Part shown: piece after piece, positions 1 through 10,283 of the stretch | Layout of the letters: each line of letters opens with the position of its first letter | Position numbering within the stretch: the first letter of the stretch is position 1 | Origin: Osmia lignaria lignaria | Lineage: Eukaryota > Arthropoda > Insecta > Hymenoptera > Megachilidae | DNA length: 64,000 nucleotides | Direction of reading: 5' to 3' | NCBI RefSeq assembly: GCF_051020975.1 | Contig: NW_027478166.1 | Span: forward strand, 7,627,501 to 7,691,500 | The notes under the pieces: model-generated | Told to the model about the DNA's origin: nothing | Seen by the model: the letters and a program-made list of their open reading frames with translations, nothing else | Databases searched by the model: none | Program-made: the position numbers and the translations under genes

Positions 1-315
1 ATATATCAAGATATTTAAAAGTTCCGAAGCCGCACCAACATAATAGAGATACAGAAACACCGTGGCCCCTTTCTTTGAGATAACTCTGCACTATTGCGCG
101 CTGCAAATGGCACTTCCAGCTTAGCTGTGCAGAAGAAGAACAACAAGAAGAAGAAATATCTCGAAATATGTCCGTCAGGCCCCTTCCCTTGAGATAAATC
201 TGCAAATATCTCGGAAACGAAGCGAGCTATGGCAAAATGTTAAGAGACCTTATTTGTAGAGAATTAAGTTTCCTACTTTTTATGTTCTACGATATTTTTT
301 GATCAGATGCGTAGT

Positions 316-329
316 TCTCGAGATATATC
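316..329. other. Overlapping 8-bp palindromes at the monomer head
   Basis: TCTCGAGA (316-323) and GATATATC (322-329) are both perfect palindromes and share two bases. The pair recurs in most monomers. In the subtype with GATCAGAAGCG the block reads TTTTCGAGATATATCGAGAT, which loses the outer XhoI palindrome but gains a direct repeat of CGAGATAT at a 10-bp step, about one helical turn. A protein-binding site is possible but is inference only. Confidence 0.7.
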
Positions 330-381
330 AAGATATTTAAAAGTTCCGAAGCCGCACCAACATAATAGAGATACAGAAACA

Positions 382-433
382 CCGTGGCCCCTTTCTTTGA
401 GATAACTCTGCACTATTGCGAGCTGCAAATGCC
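382..433. repeat. Internal duplication, first arm
   Basis: Begins CCGTGGCCCCTTTC, continues TTGAGATAACTCTGCA, then five bases later GCGAGCTGCAAATG. It matches the arm at 494-561 in order and orientation. Shared elements are CCGT or CCCT, GGCCCCTT, TTGAGATAA, TCTGCA, GCGAGCT and AAATG. The shared order of several short blocks argues for one ancient duplication, not chance. Confidence 0.75.
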
Positions 434-438
434 ACTTC

Positions 439-449
439 CAGCTTAGCTG
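439..449. other. CAGCT-T-AGCTG short dyad
   Basis: Five-base arms flank a single central base. In the subtype at 8675, 10606 and 12216 the centre is A, which keeps both arms intact. It lies between the first duplication arm and the GAA tract. Too short to predict a stable cruciform. Confidence 0.55.
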
Positions 450-452
450 TGC

Positions 453-479
453 AGAAGAAGAACAACAAGAAGAAGAAAT
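453..479. repeat. GAA-rich purine tract
   Basis: An AGAAGAAGAACAAC run followed by AAGAAGAAGAAAT, nearly all purine on the plus strand. It recurs in every monomer with rare changes, such as AGAGGAAG in some subtypes. Its antisense codons give the serine/cysteine-rich stretch in the spurious open frames. Confidence 0.8.
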
Positions 480-493
480 ATCTCGAAATATGT

Positions 494-561
494 CCCTCAG
501 GCCCCTTCCCTTGAGATAAATCTGCAAATATCTCGGAAACCAAGCGAGCTATGGCAAAATG
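494..561. repeat. Internal duplication, second arm
   Basis: Begins CCCTCAGGCCCCTTCCC, continues TTGAGATAAATCTGCA, then after AATATCTCGG and more reaches GCGAGCTATGGCAAAATG. Compared with the first arm it has CA added before GGCCCC and about 12 extra bases, including AAATATCTCGG, before GCGAGCT. The offset between arms is therefore 112-114 bp on the left and 126 bp on the right. It is present in all monomers I compared. Confidence 0.75.
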
Positions 562-1939
562 TTAAGAGACCTTATTTGTAGAGAATTAATTTTCCTACTT
601 TTTATGTTCTACGATATTTTTTGATCAGATGCGTAGTTCTCGAGATATATCAAGATATTTAAAAGTTCCGAAGCCGCACCAACATAATAGAGATACAGAA
701 ACACCGTGGCCCCTTTCTTTGAGGTAACTCTGCACTACTGCGAGCTGCAAATGCCACTTCCAGCTTAGCTGTGCAGAAGAAGAACAACAAGAAGAAGAAA
801 TATCTCGGAATATGTCCGTCAGGCCCCTTCCCTTGAGATAAATCTGCAAATATCTCGGAAACCAAGCGAGCTATGGCAAAATGTTAAGAGACCTTTTTTG
901 TAGAGAATTATGTTTCCTACAATTTATGTTCTATGATATTTTTTGATCAGAAGCGTAGTTTTCGAGATATATCGAGATATTTAAAAGTTCCGAAGCCGCA
1001 CCAACATAATAGAGATACAGAAACATCGTGGCCCCTTTCTTTGGGATAACTCTGCACTATTGCGAGCTGGAAATGCCACTTCCAGTTTAGCTGTGCAGAA
1101 GAAGAACAACAAGAAGAAGAAATATCTCGAAATATGTCCGTCAGGACCCTTCCCTTGAGATAAATCTGCAAATATCTCGGAAACGAAGCGAGCTATTGCA
1201 AAACGTTAAGAGACCTTTTTTGTAGAGAATTACGTTTCCTACTTTTTATGTTCTATGATACTTTTTTGATCAGATGCGTAGTTCTCGAGATATATCAAGA
1301 TATTTAAAAGTTCCGAAGCCGCACCAACATAATAGAGATACAGAAACACCGTGGCCCCTTTCTTTGAGATAATTCTGCACTATTGCGAGCTGCAAATGCC
1401 ACTTCCAGCTTAGCTGTGCAGAAGAAGAACAACAAGAAGAAGAAATATCTGGAAATATGTCCGTCAGGCCCCTTCCCTTGAGATAAATCTGCAAATATCT
1501 CGGAAAGGAAGCGAGCTATGGCAAAATGTTAAGAGACCTTATTTGTAGAGAATTAAGTTTCCTACTTTTTATGTTCTACGATATTTTTTGATCAGATGCG
1601 TAGTTCTCGAGATATATCAAGATATTTAAAAGTTCCGAAGCCGCACCAACATAATAGAGATACAGAAACACCGTGGCCCCTTTCTTTGAGATAACTCTGC
1701 ACTATTGCGAGCTGCAAATGCCACTTCCAGCTTAGCTGTGCAGAAGAAGAACAACAAGAAGAAGAAATATCTCGAAATATGTCCGTCAGGCCCCTTCCCT
1801 TGAGATAAATCTGCAAATATCTCGGAAACGAAGCGAACTATGGCAAAATCTTAAGAGACCTTTTTTGTAGAGAATTATGTTTCCTACAATTTACGTTCTC
1901 TGATATTTTTTGATCAGAAGCGTAGTTTTCGAGATATAT

Positions 1940-2146
1940 CGAGATATTTAAAAGTTCCGAAGCCGCACCAACATAATAGAGATACAGAAACACCGTGGCC
2001 CCTTTCTTTGAGATAACTCTGCACTATTGCGAGCTGCAAATGCCACTTCCAGCTTAGCTGTGCAGAAGAAGAACAACAAGAAGAAGAAATATCTCGAAAT
2101 ATGTCCCTCAGGCCCCTTCCCTTGAGATAAATCTGCAAATATCTCG
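1940..2146. repeat. CGAGATATTT with two inverted copies in one monomer
   Basis: CGAGATATTT at 1940-1949 is exactly complementary to AAATATCTCG at 2087-2096 and again at 2137-2146. The two inverted copies are 50 bp apart. Monomers of the GATCAGAAGCG subtype have this exact form. In the commoner subtype the first copy reads CAAGATATTT, one mismatch from a perfect inverted repeat. The arms are short and the loops long (137 and 187 bases), so hairpin formation is uncertain. Confidence 0.7.
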
Positions 2147-2687
2147 GAAACCAAGCGAGCTATGGCAAAATGTTAAGAGACCTTATTTGTAGAGAATTAA
2201 GTTTCCTACTTTTGATGTTCTACGATATTTTTTGATCAGATGCGTAGTTCTCGAGATATATCAAGATATTTAAAAGTTCCGAAGCCGCACCAACATAATA
2301 GAGATACAGAAACACCGTGGCCCCTTTCTTTGAGATAACTCTGCACTATTGCGAGCTGCAAATGCCACTTCCAGCTTAGCTGTGCAGAAGAAGAACAACA
2401 AGAAGAAGAAATATCTCGAGATATGTCCGTCAGGCCCCTTCCCTTGAGATAAATCTGCAAATATCTCGGAAACGAAGCGAGCTATGGCAAAATCTTAAGA
2501 GACCTTTTTTGTAGAGAATTATGTTTCCTACAATTTACGTTCTATGATATTTTTTGACCAGATGCGTAGTTCTCGAGATATATCAAGATATTTAAAAGTT
2601 CCGAAGCCGCACTAACATAATAGAGATACAGAAACACCGTGGCCCCTTTCTTTGAGATAACTCTGCACTATTGCGCGCTGCAAATGC

Positions 2688-5403
2688 CACTTCCAGCTTA
2701 GCTGTGCAGAAGAAGAACAACAAGAAGAAGAAATATCTCGAAATATGTCCGTCAGGCCCCTTCCCTTGAGATAAATCTGCAAATATCTCGGAAACGAAGC
2801 GAGCTATGGCAAAATGTTAAGAGACCTTATTTGTAGAGAATTAAGTTTCCTACTTTTTATGTTCTACGATATTTTTTGATCAGATGCGTAGTTCTCGAGA
2901 TATATCAAGATATTTAAAAGTTCCGAAGCCGCACCAACATAATAGAGATACAGAAACACCGTGGCCCCTTTCTTTGAGATAACTCTGCACTATTGCGAGC
3001 TGCAAATGCCACTTCCAGCTTAGCTGTGCAGAAGAAGAACAACAAGAAGAAGAAATATCTCGAAATATGTCCCTCAGGCCCCTTCCCTTGAGATAAATCT
3101 GCAAATATCTCGGAAACCAAGCGAGCTATGGCAAAATGTTAAGAGACCTTATTTGTAGAGAATTAATTTTCCTACTTTTTATGTTCTACGATATTTTTTG
3201 ATCAGATGCGTAGTTCTCGAGATATATCAAGATATTTAAAAGTTCCGAAGCCGCACCAACATAATAGAGATACAGAAACACCGTGGCCCCTTTCTTTGAG
3301 GTAACTCTGCACTACTGCGAGCTGCAAATGCCACTTCCAGCTTAGCTGTGCAGAAGAAGAACAACAAGAAGAAGAAATATCTCGGAATATGTCCGTCAGG
3401 CCCCTTCCCTTGAGATAAATCTGCAAATATCTCGGAAACCAAGCGAGCTATGGCAAAATGTTAAGAGACCTTTTTTGTAGAGAATTATGTTTCCTACAAT
3501 TTATGTTCTATGATATTTTTTGATCAGAAGCGTAGTTTTCGAGATATATCGAGATATTTAAAAGTTCCGAAGCCGCACCAACATAATAGAGATACAGAAA
3601 CATCGTGGCCCCTTTCTTTGGGATAACTCTGCACTATTGCGAGCTGGAAATGCCACTTCCAGTTTAGCTGTGCAGAAGAAGAACAACAAGAAGAAGAAAT
3701 ATCTCGAAATATGTCCGTCAGGACCCTTCCCTTGAGATAAATCTGCAAATATCTCGGAAACGAAGCGAGCTATTGCAAAACGTTAAGAGACCTTTTTTGT
3801 AGAGAATTACGTTTCCTACTTTTTATGTTCTATGATACTTTTTTGATCAGATGCGTAGTTCTCGAGATATATCAAGATATTTAAAAGTTCCGAAGCCGCA
3901 CCAACATAATAGAGATACAGAAACACCGTGGCCCCTTTCTTTGAGATAATTCTGCACTATTGCGAGCTGCAAATGCCACTTCCAGCTTAGCTGTGCAGAA
4001 GAAGAACAACAAGAAGAAGAAATATCTGGAAATATGTCCGTCAGGCCCCTTCCCTTGAGATAAATCTGCAAATATCTCGGAAAGGAAGCGAGCTATGGCA
4101 AAATGTTAAGAGACCTTATTTGTAGAGAATTAAGTTTCCTACTTTTTATGTTCTACGATATTTTTTGATCAGATGCGTAGTTCTCGAGATATATCAAGAT
4201 ATTTAAAAGTTCCGAAGCCGCACCAACATAATAGAGATACAGAAACACCGTGGCCCCTTTCTTTGAGATAACTCTGCACTATTGCGAGCTGCAAATGCCA
4301 CTTCCAGCTTAGCTGTGCAGAAGAAGAACAACAAGAAGAAGAAATATCTCGAAATATGTCCGTCAGGCCCCTTCCCTTGAGATAAATCTGCAAATATCTC
4401 GGAAACGAAGCGAACTATGGCAAAATCTTAAGAGACCTTTTTTGTAGAGAATTATGTTTCCTACAATTTACGTTCTCTGATATTTTTTGATCAGAAGCGT
4501 AGTTTTCGAGATATATCGAGATATTTAAAAGTTCCGAAGCCGCACCAACATAATAGAGATACAGAAACACCGTGGCCCCTTTCTTTGAGATAACTCTGCA
4601 CTATTGCGAGCTGCAAATGCCACTTCCAGCTTAGCTGTGCAGAAGAAGAACAACAAGAAGAAGAAATATCTCGAAATATGTCCCTCAGGCCCCTTCCCTT
4701 GAGATAAATCTGCAAATATCTCGGAAACCAAGCGAGCTATGGCAAAATGTTAAGAGACCTTATTTGTAGAGAATTAAGTTTCCTACTTTTGATGTTCTAC
4801 GATATTTTTTGATCAGATGCGTAGTTCTCGAGATATATCAAGATATTTAAAAGTTCCGAAGCCGCACCAACATAATAGAGATACAGAAACACCGTGGCCC
4901 CTTTCTTTGAGATAACTCTGCACTATTGCGAGCTGCAAATGCCACTTCCAGCTTAGCTGTGCAGAAGAAGAACAACAAGAAGAAGAAATATCTCGAGATA
5001 TGTCCGTCAGGCCCCTTCCCTTGAGATAAATCTGCAAATATCTCGGAAACGAAGCGAGCTATGGCAAAATCTTAAGAGACCTTTTTTGTAGAGAATTATG
5101 TTTCCTACAATTTACGTTCTATGATATTTTTTGACCAGATGCGTAGTTCTCGAGATATATCAAGATATTTAAAAGTTCCGAAGCCGCACTAACATAATAG
5201 AGATACAGAAACACCGTGGCCCCTTTCTTTGAGATAACTCTGCACTATTGCGCGCTGCAAATGCCACTTCCAGCTTAGCTGTGCAGAAGAAGAACAACAA
5301 GAAGAAGAAATATCTCGAAATATGTCCGTCAGGCCCCTTCCCTTGAGATAAATCTGCAAATATCTCGGAAACGAAGCGAGCTATGGCAAAATGTTAAGAG
5401 ACC
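2688..5403. repeat. Eight-monomer higher-order repeat, copy 2
   Basis: Matches copy 1 at offset 2577, including rare markers: the 323-bp monomer at 3522, GAATTAATTTTCC near 3160, TCTCGAGATATG near 4992, and GCACTAACATAAT near 5187. Similarity runs on to about 5403, where ACCTTTTTTG replaces ACCTTATTTG of copy 1. No difference was noticed inside the compared span, which suggests a recent duplication. Confidence 0.85.
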
Positions 5404-8352
5404 TTTTTTGTAGAGAATTAAGTTTCCTACTTTTTATGTTCTATGATATTTTTTGATCAGATGCGTAGTTCTCGAGATATATCAAGATATTTAAAAGTTC
5501 CGAAGCCGCACCAACATAATAGAGATACAGAAACACCGTGGCCCCTTTCTTTGAGATAACTCTGCACTACTGCGAGCTGCAAATGCCACTTCCAGCTTAG
5601 CTGTGCAGAAGAAGAACAACAAGAAGAAGAAATATCTCGAAATATGTCCGTCAGGCCCCTTCCCTTGAGATAAATCTGCAAATATCTCGGAAACGAAGCG
5701 AGCTATGGCAAAATGTTAAGAGACCTTTTTTGTAGAGAATTATGTTTCCTACAATTTACGTTCTCTGATATTTTTTGATCAGAAGCGTAGTTTTCGAGAT
5801 ATATCGAGATATTTAAAAGTTCCGAAGCCGCACCAACATAATAGAGATACAGAAACACCGTGGCCCCTTTCTTTGAGATAACTCTGCACTATTGCGACCT
5901 GCAAATGCCACTTCCAGCTTAGCTGTGCAGAAGAAGAACAACAAGAAGAAGAAATATCTCGAAATATGTCCCTCAGGCCCCTTCCCATGAGATAAATCTG
6001 CAAATATCTCGGAAACCAAGCGAGCTATGGCAAAATGTTAAGAGACCTTATTTGTGGAGAATTAAGTTTCCTACTTTTTATGTTCTATGATATTTTTTGA
6101 TCAGATGCGTAGTTCTCGAGATATATCAAGATATTTAAAAGTTCCGAAGCCGCACCAACATAATAGAGATACAGAAACACCGTGGCCCCTTTCTTTGAGA
6201 TAACTCTGCACTATTGCGAGCTGCAAATGCCACTTCCAGCTTAGCTGTGCAGAAGAAGAACAACAAGAAGAAGAAATATCTGGAAATATGTCCGTCAGGC
6301 CCCTTCCCTTGAGATAAATCTGCAAATATCTCGGAAACGAAGCGAGCTACGGCAAAATGTTAAGAGACCTTTTTTGTAGAAAATTAGGATTCCTACTTTT
6401 TATGTTGTATGATATTTTTTGAACAGATGCGTAGTTCTCGAGATATATCAAGATATTTAAAAGTTCCGAAGCCGCACCAACATAATAGAGATACAGAAAC
6501 ACCGTGGCCCCTTTCTTTGAGATAACTCTGCACTATTGCGCGCTGCAAATGGCACTTCCAGCTTAGCTGTGCAGCAGAAGAACAACAAGAAGAAGAAATA
6601 TCTCGAAATATGTCCGTCAGGCCCCTTCCCTTGAGATAAATCTGCAAATATCTCAGAAACGAAGCGAGCTATGGCAAAATGTTAAGAGACCTTTTTTGTA
6701 GAGGATTAAGTTTCCTACTTTTTATGTTCTATGATATTTTTTGATCAGATGCGTAGTTCTCGAGATATATCAAGATATTTAAAAGTTCCGAAGCCGCACC
6801 AACATAATAGAGATACAGAAACACCGTGGCCCCTTTCTTTGAGATAACTCTGCACTACTGCGAGCTGCAAATGCCACTTCCAGCTTAGCTGTGCAGAAGA
6901 AGAACAACAAGAAGAAGAAATATCTCGAAATATGTCCGTCAGGCCCCTTCCCTTGGGATAAATCTGCAAATATCTCGGAAACGAAGCGAGCTATGGCAAA
7001 ATGTTAAGAGACCTTTTTTGTAGAGAATTAAGTTTCCTACTTTTTATGTTCTATGATATTTTTTGATCAGATGCGTAGTTCTCGAGATATATCCAGATAT
7101 TTAAAAGTTCCGAAGCGGCACCAACATAATAGAGATACAGAAACACCGTGGCCCCTTTCTTTGAGGTAACTCTGCACTATTGCGAGCTGCAAATGCCACT
7201 TCCAGCTTAGCTGTGCAGAAGAAGAACAACAAGAAGAAGAAATATCTCGAAATATGTCCCTCAGGCCCCTTCCCTTGAGATAAATCTGCAAATATCTCGG
7301 AAACCAAGCGAGCTATGGCAAAATGTTAAGAGACCTTATTTGTAGAGAATTAAGTTTCCTACTTTTTATGTTCTACGATATTTTTTGATCAGATGCGTAG
7401 TTCTCGAGATATATCAAGATATTTAAAAGTTCCGAAGCCGCACCAACATAATAGAGATACAGAAACACCGTGGCCCCTTTCTTTGAGATAACTCTGCACT
7501 ATTGCGAGCTGCAAATGCCACTTCCAGCTTAGCTGTGCAGAAGAAGAACAACAAGAAGAAGAAATATCTCGAAATATGTCCCTCAGGCCCCTTCCCTTGA
7601 GATAAATCTGCAAATATCTCGGAAACCAGGCGAGCTATGGCAAAATGTTAAGAGACCTTATTTGTAGAGAATTAATTTTCCTACTTTTTATGTTCTACGA
7701 TATTTTTTGATCAGATGCGTAGTTCTCGAGATATATCAAGATATTTAAAAGTTCCGAAGCCGCACCAACATAATAGAGATACAGAAACACCGTGGCCCCT
7801 TTCTTTGAGATAACTCTGCACTATTGCGAGCTGCAAATGCCACTTCCAGCTTAGCTGTGCAGAAGAAGAACAACAAGAAGAAGAAATATCTCGAAATATG
7901 TCCGTCAGGCCCCTTCCCTTGAGATAAATCTGCAAATATCTCGGAAACGAAGCGAGTTATGGCAAAATGTTAAGAGACCTTTTTTGTAGAGAATTAAGTT
8001 TCCTACTTTTTATCTTCTATGATATTTTTTGATCAGATGCGTAGTTCTCGAGATATGTCAAGATATTTAAAAGTTCCGAAGCCGCACCAACATAATAGAG
8101 ATACAGAAACACCGTGGCCCCTTTCTTTGAGATAACTCTGCACTATTGCGAGCTGTAAATGCCACTTCCAGCTTAGCTGTGCAGAAGAAGCACAACAAGA
8201 ACAAGAAATATCTCGAAATATGTCCGTCAGGCCCCTTCCCTTGAGATATATCTGCAAATATCTCGGAAACGAAGCGAGCTATGGCAAAATGTTAAGAGAC
8301 CTTTTTTGTAGAGAATTATGTTTCCTACAATTTATGTTCTATGATATTTTTT
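5404..8352. repeat. Irregular satellite monomers related to the first domain
   Basis: About nine monomers without a clear repeating order. Several share markers with the 8-mer: GAAACCAAGCG and TCCCTCAGG near 5970-6020 and 7258-7310, and GAATTAATTTTCC near 7670 as at 580 and 3160. The monomer at 6421 starts GAACAG, so it lacks the BclI site. No gene is seen. Confidence 0.8.
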
Positions 8353-10283
8353 GATCAGAAGCGTAGTTTTCGAGATATATCGAGATATTTAAAAGTTCCG
8401 AAGCCGCACCAACATAATAGAGATACAGAAACACCGTGGCCCCTTTCTTTCAGATAACTATGCACTATTGCGAGCTGCAAATGCCACTTCCAGCTTAGCT
8501 GTGCAGAAGAAGAACAACAAGAAGAAGAAATATCTCGAAATATGTCCGTCAGGCCCCTTACCATGAGATAAATCTGCAAATATCTCGGAAACGAAGCGAG
8601 CTATGGCAAAATGTTAAGAGACCTTTTTTGTAGAGAATTAAGTTTCCTACTTTTTATCTTCTATGATATTTTCTGATCAGATTCGTAGTTCTCGAGATAT
8701 ATCAAGATATTTAAAAGTTCCGAAGCCGCACCAACATAATAGAGATACAGAAACACCGTGGCCCCTCTCTTTGAGATAACTCTGCACAATTGCGAGCTGC
8801 AAATGCCACTTCCAGCTAAGCTGTGCAGAAGAAGAACAACAAGAAGAAGAAATATCTCGAAATATGTCAGTCAGGCCCCTTCCCTTGAGATAAATCGGCA
8901 AGTATCTCGGAAAGGAAGCGAGCTATGGCAAAATGTTAAGAGACCTTTTTTGTAGACAATTATGTTTCCTACAATTTATGTTCTATGATATTTTTTGATC
9001 AGATGCGTAGTTCTCGAGATATATCAAGATATTTAAAAGTTCCGAAGCCGCACCAACATAATAGAGATACAGAAACACCGTGGCCCCTCTCTTTGAGATA
9101 ACTCTGCACTATTGCGAGCTGCAAATGCCACGTCCAGTTTAGCTGTGCAGAAGAAGAACAACAAGAAGAAGAAATATCTCGAAATATGTCCGTCAGGCCC
9201 CTTCCCTTGAGATAAATCTGCAAATATCTCGGAAACGAAGCGAGCTATGGCAAAATGTTAAGAGACCTTTTTTGTAGAGAATTATGTTTCCTACTTTTTA
9301 TGTTCTATGATATTTTTTGATCAGACGCGTAGTTCTCGAGATATATCACGATATTTAAAAGTTCCGAAGCCGCACCAACATAATAGAGATACAGAAACAC
9401 CGTGGCCCCTTTCTTTGAGATAACTCTGCACTATTGCGAGCTGCAAATGCCACTTCCAGCTTAGCTGTGCAGAAGAAGAACAACAAGAAGAAGAAATATC
9501 TCGAAATATGTCCGTCAGGCCCCTTACCTTGAGATAAATCTGCAAATATCTCGGAAACGAAGCGAGCTATGGCAAAATGTTAAGAGACCTTTTTTGTAGA
9601 GAATTAAGTTTCCTACTTTTTATCTTCTATGATATTTTCTGATCAGATGCGTAGTTCTCGAGATATATCAAGATATTTAAAAGTTCCGAAGCCGCACCAA
9701 CATAATAGAGATACAGAAACACCGTGGCCCCTCTCTTTGAGATAACTCTGCACTATTGCGAGCTGGAAATGCCACTTCCAGTTTAGCTGTGCAGAAGAAG
9801 AACAACAAGAAGAAGAAATATCTCGAAATATGTCCGTCAGGACCCTTCCCTTGAGATAAATCTGCAAATATCTCGGAAACGAAGCGAGCTATTGCAAAAC
9901 GTTAAGAGACCTTTTTTGTAGAGAACTAAGTTTCCTACTTTTTATATTCTATGATATTTTTTGATCAGATGCGTAGTTCTCGAGATATATCAAGATATTT
10001 AAAAGCTCCGAAGCTGCACCAACATAATAGAGGTAGAGAAACACCGTGGCCCCTTTCTTTGAGATAACTCTGCACTATTGCGAGCTGCAAATGCCACTTC
10101 CAGCTTAGCTGAGAAGAAGAAGAACAACAAGAAGAAGAAATATCTCGAAATATGTCCGTCGGCCCCTTCCCTTGAGATAAATCTGCAAATATCTCGGAAA
10201 CGAAGCGAGCTATGGCAAAATGTTACGAGACCTTTTTTGTAGAGAATTCAGTTTCCTACTTTTTATGCTCTATGATATTTTTC
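8353..10283. repeat. Six-monomer higher-order repeat (1931 bp): a-b-c-d-e-f
   Basis: The order is a (CTTTCAGATAACTATGCA and CCTTACCATGAG), b (GATTCGTAG, CACAATTGCG, TCGGCAAGTATC), c (CCACGTCCAGTTTAG), d (GATCAGACGCG, TATCACGATATT), e (AAACGTTAAG, CAGGACCC) and f (AAAGCTCCGAAGCTGC, GGTAGAGAAAC, GCTGAGAAG). Monomer f is 321 bp because GTCAGG has become GTCGG. The head of this first a monomer (GATCAGAAGCG) differs from the a at 10284, so near identity with the next copy starts only around 8450. Confidence 0.85.

Larger units (their letters stand above)
301..622. repeat. Representative satellite monomer (322 bp)
   Basis: First complete unit in the phase used here. In order it holds: GATCAG (a BclI site when preceded by T, as it usually is); the palindromic block TCTCGAGATATATC (contains an XhoI site); TTTAAAAGTTCCGAAGCCGC; the first arm of an internal duplication; a CAGCTTAGCTG dyad; a GAA-rich purine tract; AAATATCTCG; the second duplication arm; a second AAATATCTCG; GCGAGCTATGGCAAAATG; the T-tract block ending TTTGTAGAGAATTA; and a final TATTTTTTGATCAG into the next unit. 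This copy carries TCCCTCAGG where most copies read TCCGTCAGG, and GAAACCAAGCG where most read GAAACGAAGCG. Confidence 0.95.
111..2687. repeat. Eight-monomer higher-order repeat, copy 1 (2577 bp)
   Basis: Eight monomers that recur in the same order at offset 2577. The unit includes one 323-bp monomer (945-1267) whose extra base is a C in GATACTTTTTTGA, giving 8 x 322 + 1. Sequence before about position 110 differs from the next copy (GCAAATGGC against GCAAATGCC, and CGCACCAAC against CGCACTAAC), which sets the left limit of near identity. Confidence 0.85.

Noticed and set aside
340..360. Pol III B box or tRNA-derived origin
   Set aside because: AGTTCCGAAGCC only loosely resembles the B-box consensus, and there is no A box or tRNA fold.
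303..527. Antisense 74-aa frame as a repeated gene family
   Set aside because: It starts at TTG, ends inside each monomer, and lacks any recognisable domain. The serine/cysteine-rich part is the complement of the GAA-rich tract.
337..543. Antisense 68-, 60-, 62-, 79- and 84-aa frames
   Set aside because: The ones I checked begin at TTG. They appear or vanish with single diagnostic substitutions and overlap the 74-codon frame. They are shadows of monomer variation.
522..550. CENP-B box
   Set aside because: The complement of CTCGGAAACGAAG gives CTTCGTTTCCGAG, which shares TTCGTT with the CENP-B box but lacks the required A and CGGG part.
623..640. Hammerhead ribozyme core, known from some satellites
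   Set aside because: CTGATCAG in some monomers resembles the CTGATGA core, but the essential G-A is replaced and no matching GAAA element is in place.
2688..5403. Treating the near-identical HOR copies as certain assembly errors
   Set aside because: Different copies carry private markers and in-register chimeras elsewhere, which is normal for real satellite. The question stays open for this one pair and is listed as a finding.
8758..8955. Plus-strand 65-aa frame in the b monomers (8758, 10689, 12299)
   Set aside because: Starts at GTG and exists only because b carries TCAGCAAGCT-like changes that remove stops. Three copies are HOR duplicates, not independent support.
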